Positions 1-5,082 of a stretch of DNA of 5,082 nucleotides are shown here, one piece after another; positions within the stretch are counted from its first letter, which is position 1; every line of letters begins with the position of its first letter. The stretch comes from Bacteroidales bacterium. GTDB taxonomy: Bacteria > Bacteroidota > Bacteroidia > Bacteroidales > F082. The DNA is taken from the NCBI GenBank assembly GCA_900771045.1, contig CAAGMM010000089.1:1-5082 (forward strand), given 5' to 3'. The notes below the pieces were generated by a model. The model searched no databases. It was not told where the DNA came from and worked only from the letters and a program-made list of their open reading frames with translations. The position numbers and the translations under genes were made by a program.

Positions 1-20
1 GACGTGTGCTCTTCCGATCT
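1..20 (+). other. Residual Illumina TruSeq adapter sequence (not genomic)
   Basis: The first 20 bases, GACGTGTGCTCTTCCGATCT, are identical to the 3' end of the Illumina TruSeq read-2/index adapter. This is untrimmed library sequence at a contig end, not chromosome. It is in frame with the following gene, so automatic gene calling can take the GTG at 4 as a start codon and give the protein a false N-terminus, MCSSDL. True genomic sequence begins at about base 21. Confidence 0.96.
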
Positions 21-21
21 T

Positions 22-1884
22 GATGGTTATTGGTTAGATGCCGAATACAACTCCATCAGCTCGCTTATGTTCCTCGGCAACATCTCCGTCACTTACGCCC
101 ACGACCAGGGCTACCAGCCGCATTCCACTACGACGTACTATTGGCAGGCGTACCACGTACTCGGCGACGGCTCCGTTATGCCCTACCGTTTGGCAGCGGA
201 AGAAAACACCGTAAACCATTTAGACGTCGTCCCACTTCAGACTGACCATTTTGAAGTCAGCGCGGACCCGTATTCATACGTGGCGATGACCAACAACGGC
301 GTGATTATCGGCACGGCGTATATTGACGAAAGCGGCTTCGTCGATATGGACATCACGCCTGTCACGGAAATCAGCAATATCGACTTAGTCGTCACCTGCC
401 CGCAGAAGAAACCGTATATGGTGACGCTGCCGACGGCCTCTCTCGACGGGGCTTATCTCGCTGTAAGCGGCCACACGCCTTCCCCATTCATCATCGGACA
501 AGAGACAGACATCAAACTGACGATGAAGAACGTCGGGACGGAAGCCACGACAGAAACGGCGACAATCACGGTGACATCAAGTTCGAGCAACCTCGTCGTC
601 GTCAACGGACAGCAGACTATCGAAGCCCTCGCCCCGGGACAGACGGCGGAAACGGCACCGTTCAGCTTCATAATCAATGAAAATGTGTCAGATAACACTA
701 AATTCGACCTCAACGTCACATCGACGTGCGGTGACAAGACGTGGACTAACGTCGTCCCCATCACAGCCGGTAAGGCCGTGTTTGAAGACATGGACTTCGT
801 CTGGGCCGGTTCGTTTGAGGCCGGAGAGACGCTGCCGTTGCAGGTGACTTTCGTGAATAACGGTCATTACGCCGGTCAGAACGTCAAGATGACGCTTTCG
901 ACATCATCGCAATACGCCGCGGTAGTTGAGCCGACGCAGGAAATCGGCCGTGTCGATGTCGGAGGATACGCATCGGGAATCTTCGACATCACGATAGCGG
1001 GCAACTGCCCCGTCTCCGAAAACATCGTCTTCACGGCACACATCACCGCCGACGGCAACGTGTCCGCTCAAGACGACCTGACGCTGCACAACGGCTGCAT
1101 CATCGCGTTCACCCTCAACGACGCGTGGGGCGACGGCTGGACTGGCGCCAAACTAAGACTCTCATTTGATGACGGAACGCCGGACCAATATCTGACGAAT
1201 GTGGGCAGCCATCAGGAAGTTTACGAAGTCGAAATGGTGACCGGGACGACATGCTCTCTCTATTGGATTTCAGGCCAATACGACCACGAATGCACATTTA
1301 CGGTGGCTTACAAAGACGGCGACGTCATCTATGCGAGTTCAGGCACACCGGCGGAAGGCTTTATGACAAGTTTCGTCGTCGATTGCGCCGGCAGCTCGTT
1401 GAAACCCGGAGTCGAAAACCTGTCATACAGTGTCTTTGAATACTATGTCACGCTTACGTGGTCGGCACCGGCGAGAGACGGCGTGTCGTACAGGATAACG
1501 CGCAACGGAGTCGTTGTCGGTGAAACGGAAAACCTCACCTATACTGATGCCGTCGATGCCATCGGCTCGTATATCTACGGAGTGACGGCCGTTTATCCTG
1601 ACGGAGTGTCGCTTCCCGTGACCATCACGATCATCGTCACAAGCGTTGACGAGAACGATGTCGCGACGGTGAAGATTTATCCGAATCCTGTGAATGACAG
1701 GCTCAACATAGCCGTCTCAGGCCGTTTCCAATATCAGATTCTCGACATCGCCGGCAGAGTCATCGCCAATGGTGACGCTGTTGACGAAACCGTGTTGGAT
1801 TTTTCAGGATATGAAAGCGGACTTTATCTCGTCAAGGCTATCTCCGACAAGGGAATGATGGTTAAAAGGATCATCAAAAAATAA
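22..1884 (+). CDS. Gingipain-like peptidase C25 family protein, T9SS-secreted, 5'-truncated
   Basis: This is the C-terminal ~620 residues of a large secreted protein; the gene enters from the left edge and the GTG at 4 is adapter. Numbering residues from that GTG, 7-75 resemble the end of the C25 (gingipain) catalytic domain, with STTTYYWQAYHVLGDGSVMP typical of it. Residues 80-147 look like the Ig-like domain that follows it (PYSYVAMTNNGVIIG). Residues 150-258 and 262-362 look like two CARDB/Ig-type beta-sandwich repeats. Residues 366-462 form a domain with the DAWGDGWTG motif, and 466-546 a fibronectin type III-like domain. Residues 556-626 are a type A T9SS sorting domain (KIYPNPVNDRLNI, then ILDIAGRVI and a basic KRIIKK end). 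By comparison with gingipains the catalytic His and Cys lie upstream, so protease activity is inferred from family and not seen. The protein should cross the outer membrane through T9SS and be surface-anchored or released. The next gene starts six bases after the stop. Confidence 0.85.
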   Translation, partial: DGYWLDAEYNSISSLMFLGNISVTYAHDQGYQPHSTTTYYWQAYHVLGDGSVMPYRLAAEENTVNHLDVVPLQTDHFEVSADPYSYVAMTNNGVIIGTAYIDESGFVDMDITPVTEISNIDLVVTCPQKKPYMVTLPTASLDGAYLAVSGHTPSPFIIGQETDIKLTMKNVGTEATTETATITVTSSSSNLVVVNGQQTIEALAPGQTAETAPFSFIINENVSDNTKFDLNVTSTCGDKTWTNVVPITAGKAVFEDMDFVWAGSFEAGETLPLQVTFVNNGHYAGQNVKMTLSTSSQYAAVVEPTQEIGRVDVGGYASGIFDITIAGNCPVSENIVFTAHITADGNVSAQDDLTLHNGCIIAFTLNDAWGDGWTGAKLRLSFDDGTPDQYLTNVGSHQEVYEVEMVTGTTCSLYWISGQYDHECTFTVAYKDGDVIYASSGTPAEGFMTSFVVDCAGSSLKPGVENLSYSVFEYYVTLTWSAPARDGVSYRITRNGVVVGETENLTYTDAVDAIGSYIYGVTAVYPDGVSLPVTITIIVTSVDENDVATVKIYPNPVNDRLNIAVSGRFQYQILDIAGRVIANGDAVDETVLDFSGYESGLYLVKAISDKGMMVKRIIKK

Positions 1885-1890
1885 TGAATT

Positions 1891-3291
1891 ATGAAGATTC
1901 AGTTTATCGGAGCCGCGCGCGAAGTCACCGGCAGCAAACACCTCATCACGCTGAAAAACGGCAGGAAGATACTTTTGGACTGCGGTATGTTCCAAGGCAA
2001 AGGCCTTGAGACCGATGCCATGAACCGCAACACCATGGTCGAGCCCAAGGACGTTGACTTCATCATCGTGACGCACGCCCACATCGACCATACGGGACTC
2101 ATACCTTATTTTTATGCGAGGGGCTTCCGCGGCGACGTGATATGCACCCACGCCACCCGCGACCTCTGCGCCATAATGCTTCCCGACAGCGGCTTCATTC
2201 AGGAAAACGATACGCATTGGTTCAACAAGAAACGTGTCCGCCAAGGACTGCCCTGGGTAAAGCCTATTTACACCGAAAAAGACGCGCGCGCCTGTATGGA
2301 ATGCTTCGTCAGCTACGGCTACAACAGATATTATCCCGTCACGGACGGCGTCAGGGTGATGTTCACGAACAGCGGACACATGCTCGGCTCAGCCGTCATC
2401 AACCTCGAGATAACCGAAGACGGCAAGACGACGCGCATCGCCTATACCGGCGACGTCGGACGAAAAGAGAGTTATCTGCTCAAGTCGCCGGTCGAATTTC
2501 CGCAATGCGACTACCTCATCACGGAAAGCACTTACGGAAACAGGCTTCACGAAGAGAAAAAAGGCGCGGAAGACCTCCTTTTGAAGGTGATTTACCACAC
2601 CTGCGTCGAGAAAAAGGGCAAACTGATAATCCCGTCGTTCGCAATAGGCAGGACGCAGGAGATTGTCTATATGCTCAACAAATTCAACACCGACAAGAAA
2701 CTGCCCAACATCCCGGTTTATGTCGATAGTCCGTTGGCAATCAATGCGACCGAGATATTCAAACTGAACCTCAACCTCTTCAATGACGATGTGGCCGAGA
2801 CTTTGGAGACAGATTCCAACCCGTTCGGCTTCAACACGTTGTTTTACATCAACAACGCCGAGATGTCGAAGAGGCTCAACAGCACGAAGCAGCCGTGTAT
2901 CATCATCTCCGCATCGGGCATGATGGAGGCCGGGCGAGTCAAACATCATATCGCAAACAACGTTGACAGCGGCAAAAACAGCATTTTGTCGGTCGGATAT
3001 TGCGCGCCTGACACGCTCGGGGCAAAGATACTCAGAGGCGACAAAGACATCTCCATCTTCGGTTTCCCGCATCAAGTCAACGCTGAGATATTCTCCATCG
3101 ACGCATTCTCGGGACACGGCGACTATAAAGAGCTCGAACATTACGTGAAATGCCAGAACCCGAAGCAGCTGAAGAAGCTCTTCATCGTCCACGGCGAATA
3201 CGAAGCGCAGAAATTCTACGCCGACGTCCTGAAAAAAGACGGATTCACGAATATTGAGATACCCGAAGCCGGTTCCGTTTACGAATTGTAA
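1891..3291 (+). CDS. MBL-fold/beta-CASP family hydrolase (CPSF/Ysh1-like RNA nuclease family)
   Basis: Complete 466-residue cytoplasmic protein of the metallo-beta-lactamase/beta-CASP/RMMBL type, the architecture of CPSF73-like ribonucleases. The MBL metal ligands are visible: HAHIDH at 62-67, H163 in SGHMLGSA, D188 in YTGDVGR and a late histidine H434 in VHGE. The aspartate of LLDCGMFQG (D30) is the first MBL motif. Beta-CASP motifs follow: TESTYGNR at 211-218, PSFAIGRTQE at 248-257, SASGMMEAGRVKHHI at 340-354 and FSGHGDYKEL at 406-415. All key residues are present, so the enzyme is probably active, most likely as a zinc-dependent RNA endo- or exonuclease; the substrate cannot be read from the sequence. 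The ATG at 1891 gives the standard N-terminus (MKIQFIGAAREVTGS). An ATG at 1884 overlaps the upstream stop but is in another frame. It lies six bases after the C25 gene and two bases before the adenosyltransferase gene, so it is probably cotranscribed with both. Confidence 0.93.
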   Translation: MKIQFIGAAREVTGSKHLITLKNGRKILLDCGMFQGKGLETDAMNRNTMVEPKDVDFIIVTHAHIDHTGLIPYFYARGFRGDVICTHATRDLCAIMLPDSGFIQENDTHWFNKKRVRQGLPWVKPIYTEKDARACMECFVSYGYNRYYPVTDGVRVMFTNSGHMLGSAVINLEITEDGKTTRIAYTGDVGRKESYLLKSPVEFPQCDYLITESTYGNRLHEEKKGAEDLLLKVIYHTCVEKKGKLIIPSFAIGRTQEIVYMLNKFNTDKKLPNIPVYVDSPLAINATEIFKLNLNLFNDDVAETLETDSNPFGFNTLFYINNAEMSKRLNSTKQPCIIISASGMMEAGRVKHHIANNVDSGKNSILSVGYCAPDTLGAKILRGDKDISIFGFPHQVNAEIFSIDAFSGHGDYKELEHYVKCQNPKQLKKLFIVHGEYEAQKFYADVLKKDGFTNIEIPEAGSVYEL

Positions 3292-3293
3292 AG

Positions 3294-3848
3294 ATGAAAA
3301 TCTACACGAAAACGGGTGACAAAGGGACGACGTCGCTAATCGGTGGGACGCGCGTATGTAAAAACGACGCGCGCATTGAGGCATACGGCACACTTGACGA
3401 GTTAAGTGCCTTCGTCGCCGTTCTGCGTGATGACGAAAATATTGATTCACAATGCGTCAAATGGCTTGACAAGATACTCGGAGACCTTTTGGCGGCGGAG
3501 TCGTGTCTTGCCTTGGAAGAAGATTCGGATGTCGGCAAATTCATTCCGAAGATAAAGGACGAAGATGTCGAATGGTTGGAGAAAGCCATTGACGAGATGT
3601 CGGAAAATCTCCCTCCGCTCAAGGCTATGATCTTATTCGGAGGCGATTTGACGGCTTCGCGGTGCCATATCTGCCGAACCGTCTGCCGTCGTGCCGAGAG
3701 ACGCATCGTCACGCTTGCGGAAAACGTCGCCGTTGACGACACTTTGAAGAAATACGTCAACCGGCTCAGCGACTTCTTCTTCACGCTTTCGAGGCACATA
3801 ACGAGGCTTCACGGAAGAATAGAAAATGTTTGGAAACCAACATCTTAA
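3294..3848 (+). CDS. PduO-type cob(I)yrinic acid a,c-diamide adenosyltransferase
   Basis: Complete 184-residue protein of the PduO/MMAB family, which transfers the 5'-deoxyadenosyl group of ATP to cob(I)alamin to make coenzyme B12. The N-terminal ATP-binding segment is typical (KIYTKTGDKGTTSLIGG at 2-18), followed by RIEAYGTLDELSA at 27-39. The C-terminal signature HICRTVCRRAER is at 125-136 and YVNRLSD at 154-160. D35 and R128 fall where the intersubunit salt-bridge pair lies in Lactobacillus reuteri PduO. The segment usually read as FILPGG is MILFGG at 112-117, so the phenylalanine that shapes the cobalamin site (F112 in L. reuteri, F170 in human MMAB) is methionine and the proline is phenylalanine. 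Activity may therefore differ from the norm. Length is normal for the family. It starts two bases after the nuclease gene stop. I see no cobalamin riboswitch, and no pdu genes are nearby, so I give no symbol. Confidence 0.93.
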   Translation: MKIYTKTGDKGTTSLIGGTRVCKNDARIEAYGTLDELSAFVAVLRDDENIDSQCVKWLDKILGDLLAAESCLALEEDSDVGKFIPKIKDEDVEWLEKAIDEMSENLPPLKAMILFGGDLTASRCHICRTVCRRAERRIVTLAENVAVDDTLKKYVNRLSDFFFTLSRHITRLHGRIENVWKPTS

Positions 3849-3879
3849 AGGTTATTTTCAAAAACAATAAAAAAAACAC

Positions 3880-3909
3880 TTGACTTTTTTCGCAATTGTA
3901 GTATCTTTG
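3880..3909 (+). promoter_or_regulatory. Bacteroidetes-type promoter for the DUF2795 gene
   Basis: TATCTTTG at 3902-3909 fits the Bacteroidetes -7 box TAnnTTTG exactly. A TTG at 3880-3882 (within CACTTGAC) lies 19 bases upstream, the expected place for the -33 element. Transcription would start at about 3915, giving a leader of about 20 bases. That leader is A-rich (AAAAATAAGAAACA) with no Shine-Dalgarno sequence, as is common in this phylum. It shows that the 73-aa gene can be transcribed independently of the adenosyltransferase gene. Confidence 0.75.
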
Positions 3910-3935
3910 CGGCTCGAAACTAAAAATAAGAAACA

Positions 3936-4157
3936 ATGTATTGGACTTTGGAATTAGCATCGAGGTTGGAAGACGCGCCGTGGCCGGCCACATGCGACGA
4001 GCTTTTGGAATGGGCCCTCAGAGAAGGACTTCCGCAGGAAATCATTGAAAATCTCGAAGAAATCGAAGACGAAGGCGAGATTTACGAACGCATCGAGGAC
4101 CTCTGGCCCGATTACCCCACCAAGGATGACTTCTTCTTCAACGAAGAGGAGTATTAA
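3936..4157 (+). CDS. DUF2795-type small acidic protein of unknown function
   Basis: A 73-residue protein that I recognise from sequence memory as the DUF2795-type small protein common in Bacteroidales. Typical stretches are MYWTLELASRLEDAPWPATC at the start, the core ENLEEIEDEGEIYERIEDLW, and the ending YPTKDDFFFNEEEY. It is very acidic: 24 Asp/Glu against 4 Lys/Arg. It has no signal peptide or membrane segment, so it is cytoplasmic. The helical, strongly charged make-up suggests a protein-binding role, but the function is not known and I do not assign one. The ATG at 3936 is the only sensible start, about 20 bases after the predicted transcription start. It has its own promoter, 87 bases after the adenosyltransferase gene. 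The 199 bases after its stop (4158-4356) contain no gene I can support. Confidence 0.88.
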   Translation: MYWTLELASRLEDAPWPATCDELLEWALREGLPQEIIENLEEIEDEGEIYERIEDLWPDYPTKDDFFFNEEEY

Positions 4158-4320
4158 GGTGAGTCACGAGATGCCGCTCACTCGTGAGTTCTACAAGTGC
4201 GTTGTCCCACGCAGGAGTGGCGGTGTGTTCGCATCACAACAAAGACTGGGAAAGGCGGTTTAACGGTCTTGTTTTTGGGATATTTTACGCAGTTTACGCC
4301 CATATTTCCGGGATTTTTAT

Positions 4321-4328
4321 TAATTTTG
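4321..4328 (+). promoter_or_regulatory. TAnnTTTG -7 box upstream of the ATPase remnant
   Basis: TAATTTTG at 4321-4328 matches the Bacteroidetes -7 consensus and lies 28 bases before the ATG of the truncated ATPase. No clear TTG is found at the -33 position (around 4299-4301 the sequence is GCC), so the promoter is half supported. If active, it gives a short A/T-rich leader without a Shine-Dalgarno sequence. Confidence 0.45.
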
Positions 4329-4356
4329 CACAAAAACCGTTATTAAGCAAGCAAAT

Positions 4357-4500
4357 ATGTCGTATTTCAAAAGACACATAGATGAAAAGCTCCTGGATTG
4401 GAAAAACAGTGACAGACGTAAACCTTTGCTGATACGCGGCGCTCGTCAGGTTGGAAAGTCGACTGCTGTCAGAGAATTCAGTAATCTTGCACTTTCCTGA
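4357..4500 (+). pseudogene. Truncated AAA_14/DUF4143-type ATPase remnant
   Basis: The 47-codon frame starts MSYFKRHIDEKLLDWKNSD and continues RRKPLLIRGARQVGKSTAVR. This is the characteristic N-terminus of the AAA_14 plus DUF4143 ATPases, which are abundant in Bacteroidales and normally about 400 residues long. The Walker A motif GARQVGKS is at residues 28-35. The family resemblance stops near residue 42 and the frame ends at TGA 4498-4500. Neither other forward frame after that point continues the family sequence, so a simple frameshift does not explain it; the rest of the gene is missing. Walker B, the sensor motifs and the DUF4143 domain are all absent, so no ATPase function is expected. 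A TAATTTTG box precedes it and a terminator-like hairpin follows, so a short transcript could still be made. It probably arose by deletion or partial duplication of a complete relative elsewhere in the genome. Confidence 0.82.
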
Positions 4501-4509
4501 ACCCACACT

Positions 4510-4553
4510 TAAGGCTGACACTGTGAAAATTTACAGAGCCCGCCTTATTTTTT
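4510..4553 (+). terminator. Candidate rho-independent terminator (+ strand)
   Basis: TAAGGC (4510-4515) pairs with GCCTTA (4542-4547), and inside it CTGT (4521-4524) pairs with ACAG (4533-4536) around an eight-base loop. The two stems are separated by a 5x5 internal loop. A run of six T follows directly (4548-4553), so the signal works only in the + direction. It would end transcripts from the ATPase remnant before they read into the opposing gene, whose stop codon lies inside the stem. The internal loop makes it moderate in strength. Confidence 0.42.
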
Positions 4554-4859
4554 CGCGCTGATCCCGAATGCCTTCCATTCCGTCTGAGGCACGCTGATCT
4601 TCACCACTTTCACCGCCTCACTCATCTGCCTGCCCATTTCCTCCAAAACGGCGTCAAGCTCGGCGGTTTTAGTCTTTAAGTCGGATTTTAGCCTCTCCTG
4701 CTCGGCGTTAAGTGCGATGGCTTTTTCGGTAGCCGTGCGCAATGCTTCTGTAAAAGCGGAGTCAAGCCCGCGTCTCGCCACCTGTTCGGCATACTGTGTA
4801 AGCCCGGCGGTCATAACCTGTGCGCTGTCAATTTTCGCTGCGTATGTTTTTGTTGCCAT
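4545..4859 (-). CDS. Small coiled-coil protein of unknown function
   Basis: A 104-residue protein read from ATG 4857-4859 to TAA 4545-4547. It begins MATKTYAAKIDSAQVMTAGL, has a long charged helical stretch at about 35-85 (many Glu, Lys, Ala and Leu, with likely coiled-coil spacing), and ends with VPQTEWKAFGISAKK. I know similar small proteins from Bacteroidales only as conserved hypotheticals and cannot name a family. No signal peptide, membrane segment or catalytic motif is visible. The leader has no Shine-Dalgarno sequence (TTTAACTTAATTTTTT before the ATG), and a TATCTTTG box lies about 30 bases upstream. It converges on the ATPase remnant, and the 21-bp tandem repeats lie just upstream of its promoter, so they could act on it. 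Coding is supported by a clean start, a matching promoter and protein-like composition. Confidence 0.8.
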   Translation of the reverse strand: MATKTYAAKIDSAQVMTAGLTQYAEQVARRGLDSAFTEALRTATEKAIALNAEQERLKSDLKTKTAELDAVLEEMGRQMSEAVKVVKISVPQTEWKAFGISAKK

Positions 4860-4890
4860 AAAAAATTAAGTTAAAGGTGTTATTACGCTG

Positions 4891-4898
4891 CAAAGATA
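4891..4898 (-). promoter_or_regulatory. TAnnTTTG -7 box for the coiled-coil protein gene
   Basis: On the minus strand the sequence is TATCTTTG, identical to the -7 box found before the DUF2795 gene. It lies 31 bases upstream of the ATG at 4859, giving an expected leader of about 25 bases. The -33 region falls in a run of nine T (complement of the A run at 4912-4920). A TTTG there is only 12 bases away, too close for the usual spacing, so the upstream element is unclear. Confidence 0.6.
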
Positions 4899-4902
4899 AC
4901 AT

Positions 4903-5082
4903 TTATTTTTCAAAAAAAAACATCATGATTATTTTTTCGGACACCTTCCCGAAAGGTTCGGACACCTTCCCGAAGACTTCGGACATCTTCTCGAAAGTTT
5001 CGGACACCTTCCCGAAGTGTTCGGACATCTTCCCGAAGCCTTCGGACACCTTCCCGAAGACTTCGGACACCTTCCCGAAGCC
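4903..5082 (-). CDS. Possible C-terminal heptapeptide-repeat ORF, runs off the right edge
   Basis: Reading the minus strand inward from base 5082, one frame stays open for 59 codons and stops at TAA 4903-4905. It gives seven copies of FGKVSE plus one variable residue (V replaced by M in two copies, G by E in one), then KIIMMFFFEK. The start would lie outside the window. Because the repeat period is a multiple of three and the units lack stops, several frames are open here, so the open frame alone proves little. In this frame most core changes are non-synonymous, which argues against selection on the peptide. Treat it as a possibility only. Confidence 0.2.
   Translation of the reverse strand, partial: GFGKVSEVFGKVSEGFGKMSEHFGKVSETFEKMSEVFGKVSEPFGKVSEKIIMMFFFEK
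4936..5082. repeat. Seven-unit 21-bp tandem repeat array, continuing past the contig end
   Basis: Seven exact-length units start at 4936, 4957, 4978, 4999, 5020, 5041 and 5062, and the last ends on the final base. Each has an 18-base core, consensus TTCGGACACCTTCCCGAA, followed by three variable bases (AGG, GAC, AGT, GTG, GCC, GAC, GCC in order). Core changes are few: C to T at core position 9 in units 3 and 5, and C to T at position 14 in unit 3. The core ends form an inverted repeat (TTCGG and CCGAA around eight bases), extending to six pairs where C precedes and G follows. The array lies upstream of the minus-strand coiled-coil gene, next to its promoter. The contig probably ends here because the assembler could not resolve the repeat. 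Function is unknown. Confidence 0.95.

Noticed and set aside
1804..2379. Antisense open frame of 191 codons over the C25/nuclease junction
   Set aside because: It overlaps the T9SS domain and the metal-binding motifs of real genes and shows no family features of its own.
2389..3450. Antisense open frame of 353 codons across the nuclease and adenosyltransferase genes
   Set aside because: It spans two well-recognised genes on the other strand, crosses their junction, and gives a peptide with no recognisable family. It is explained by the codon bias of the sense genes.
4164..4187. Inverted repeat TCACGAG / CTCGTGA with a 10-base loop just after the DUF2795 gene
   Set aside because: The seven-base stem is not followed by a T run, and an alternative small hairpin competes with it. 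It is too weak to call as a terminator for the DUF2795 gene.
4184..4381. 65-codon + strand frame between the DUF2795 gene and the ATPase remnant
   Set aside because: It runs through the TAATTTTG promoter box and into the ATPase remnant in another frame. Its product has no recognisable features and no promoter of its own.
4321..4492. Near-identical 11-mers TAATTTTGCAC (4321-4331) and TAATCTTGCAC (4482-4492) on either side of the ATPase remnant
   Set aside because: They were considered as deletion end points, but both copies are still present and a deletion between them would have removed the remnant itself. Chance is sufficient.
4294..4521. 75-codon minus-strand frame over the ATPase remnant
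   Set aside because: It is antisense to the clearly recognisable AAA_14 N-terminus and has no promoter or family similarity.
4936..5082. CRISPR array
   Set aside because: The units are 21 bp with only three variable bases, so there are no spacers of the required length, and no cas genes are present.

Overview
The window looks like an almost complete contig from a member of the Bacteroidales (Bacteroidetes), probably from a metagenome. Three things point there: a C-terminal type IX secretion (T9SS) sorting domain, a small acidic DUF2795-type protein, and promoter-like TAnnTTTG boxes with A/T-rich leaders that lack Shine-Dalgarno sequences. Both contig ends look technical. Bases 1-20 match the end of an Illumina TruSeq adapter exactly, and the right end stops inside a 21-bp tandem repeat.

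Left part (about 21-3848, + strand): three tightly packed genes. First is the 3' portion of a large secreted gingipain-like (peptidase C25) protein, whose catalytic dyad lies off the left edge. Six bases later comes a complete MBL-fold/beta-CASP nuclease-like hydrolase. Two bases after that comes a PduO-type cob(I)alamin adenosyltransferase with unusual residues in its usual F-x-x-P-G-G motif. The spacing suggests one transcript, but the three functions (extracellular proteolysis, RNA metabolism, cofactor synthesis) have no obvious link. The promoter is outside the window.

Middle part (3849-4553): a well-formed Bacteroidetes promoter drives a 73-aa DUF2795-type gene. About 200 bp follow with no supported gene, then a TAATTTTG box and the first 47 codons of an AAA_14/DUF4143-type ATPase. 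This gene keeps its start and Walker A motif but is cut off by a stop, so it is a remnant. A terminator-like hairpin with a T run follows.

Right part (4545-5082): a minus-strand gene for a 104-aa coiled-coil protein of unknown function converges on the ATPase remnant. It has its own TATCTTTG box. Upstream of it lie seven 21-bp units, each with an 18-bp core and a 3-bp variable part, running to the last base. This array is the least explained structure here. I see no CRISPR array, tRNA, rRNA, insertion sequence or recognisable defence system.
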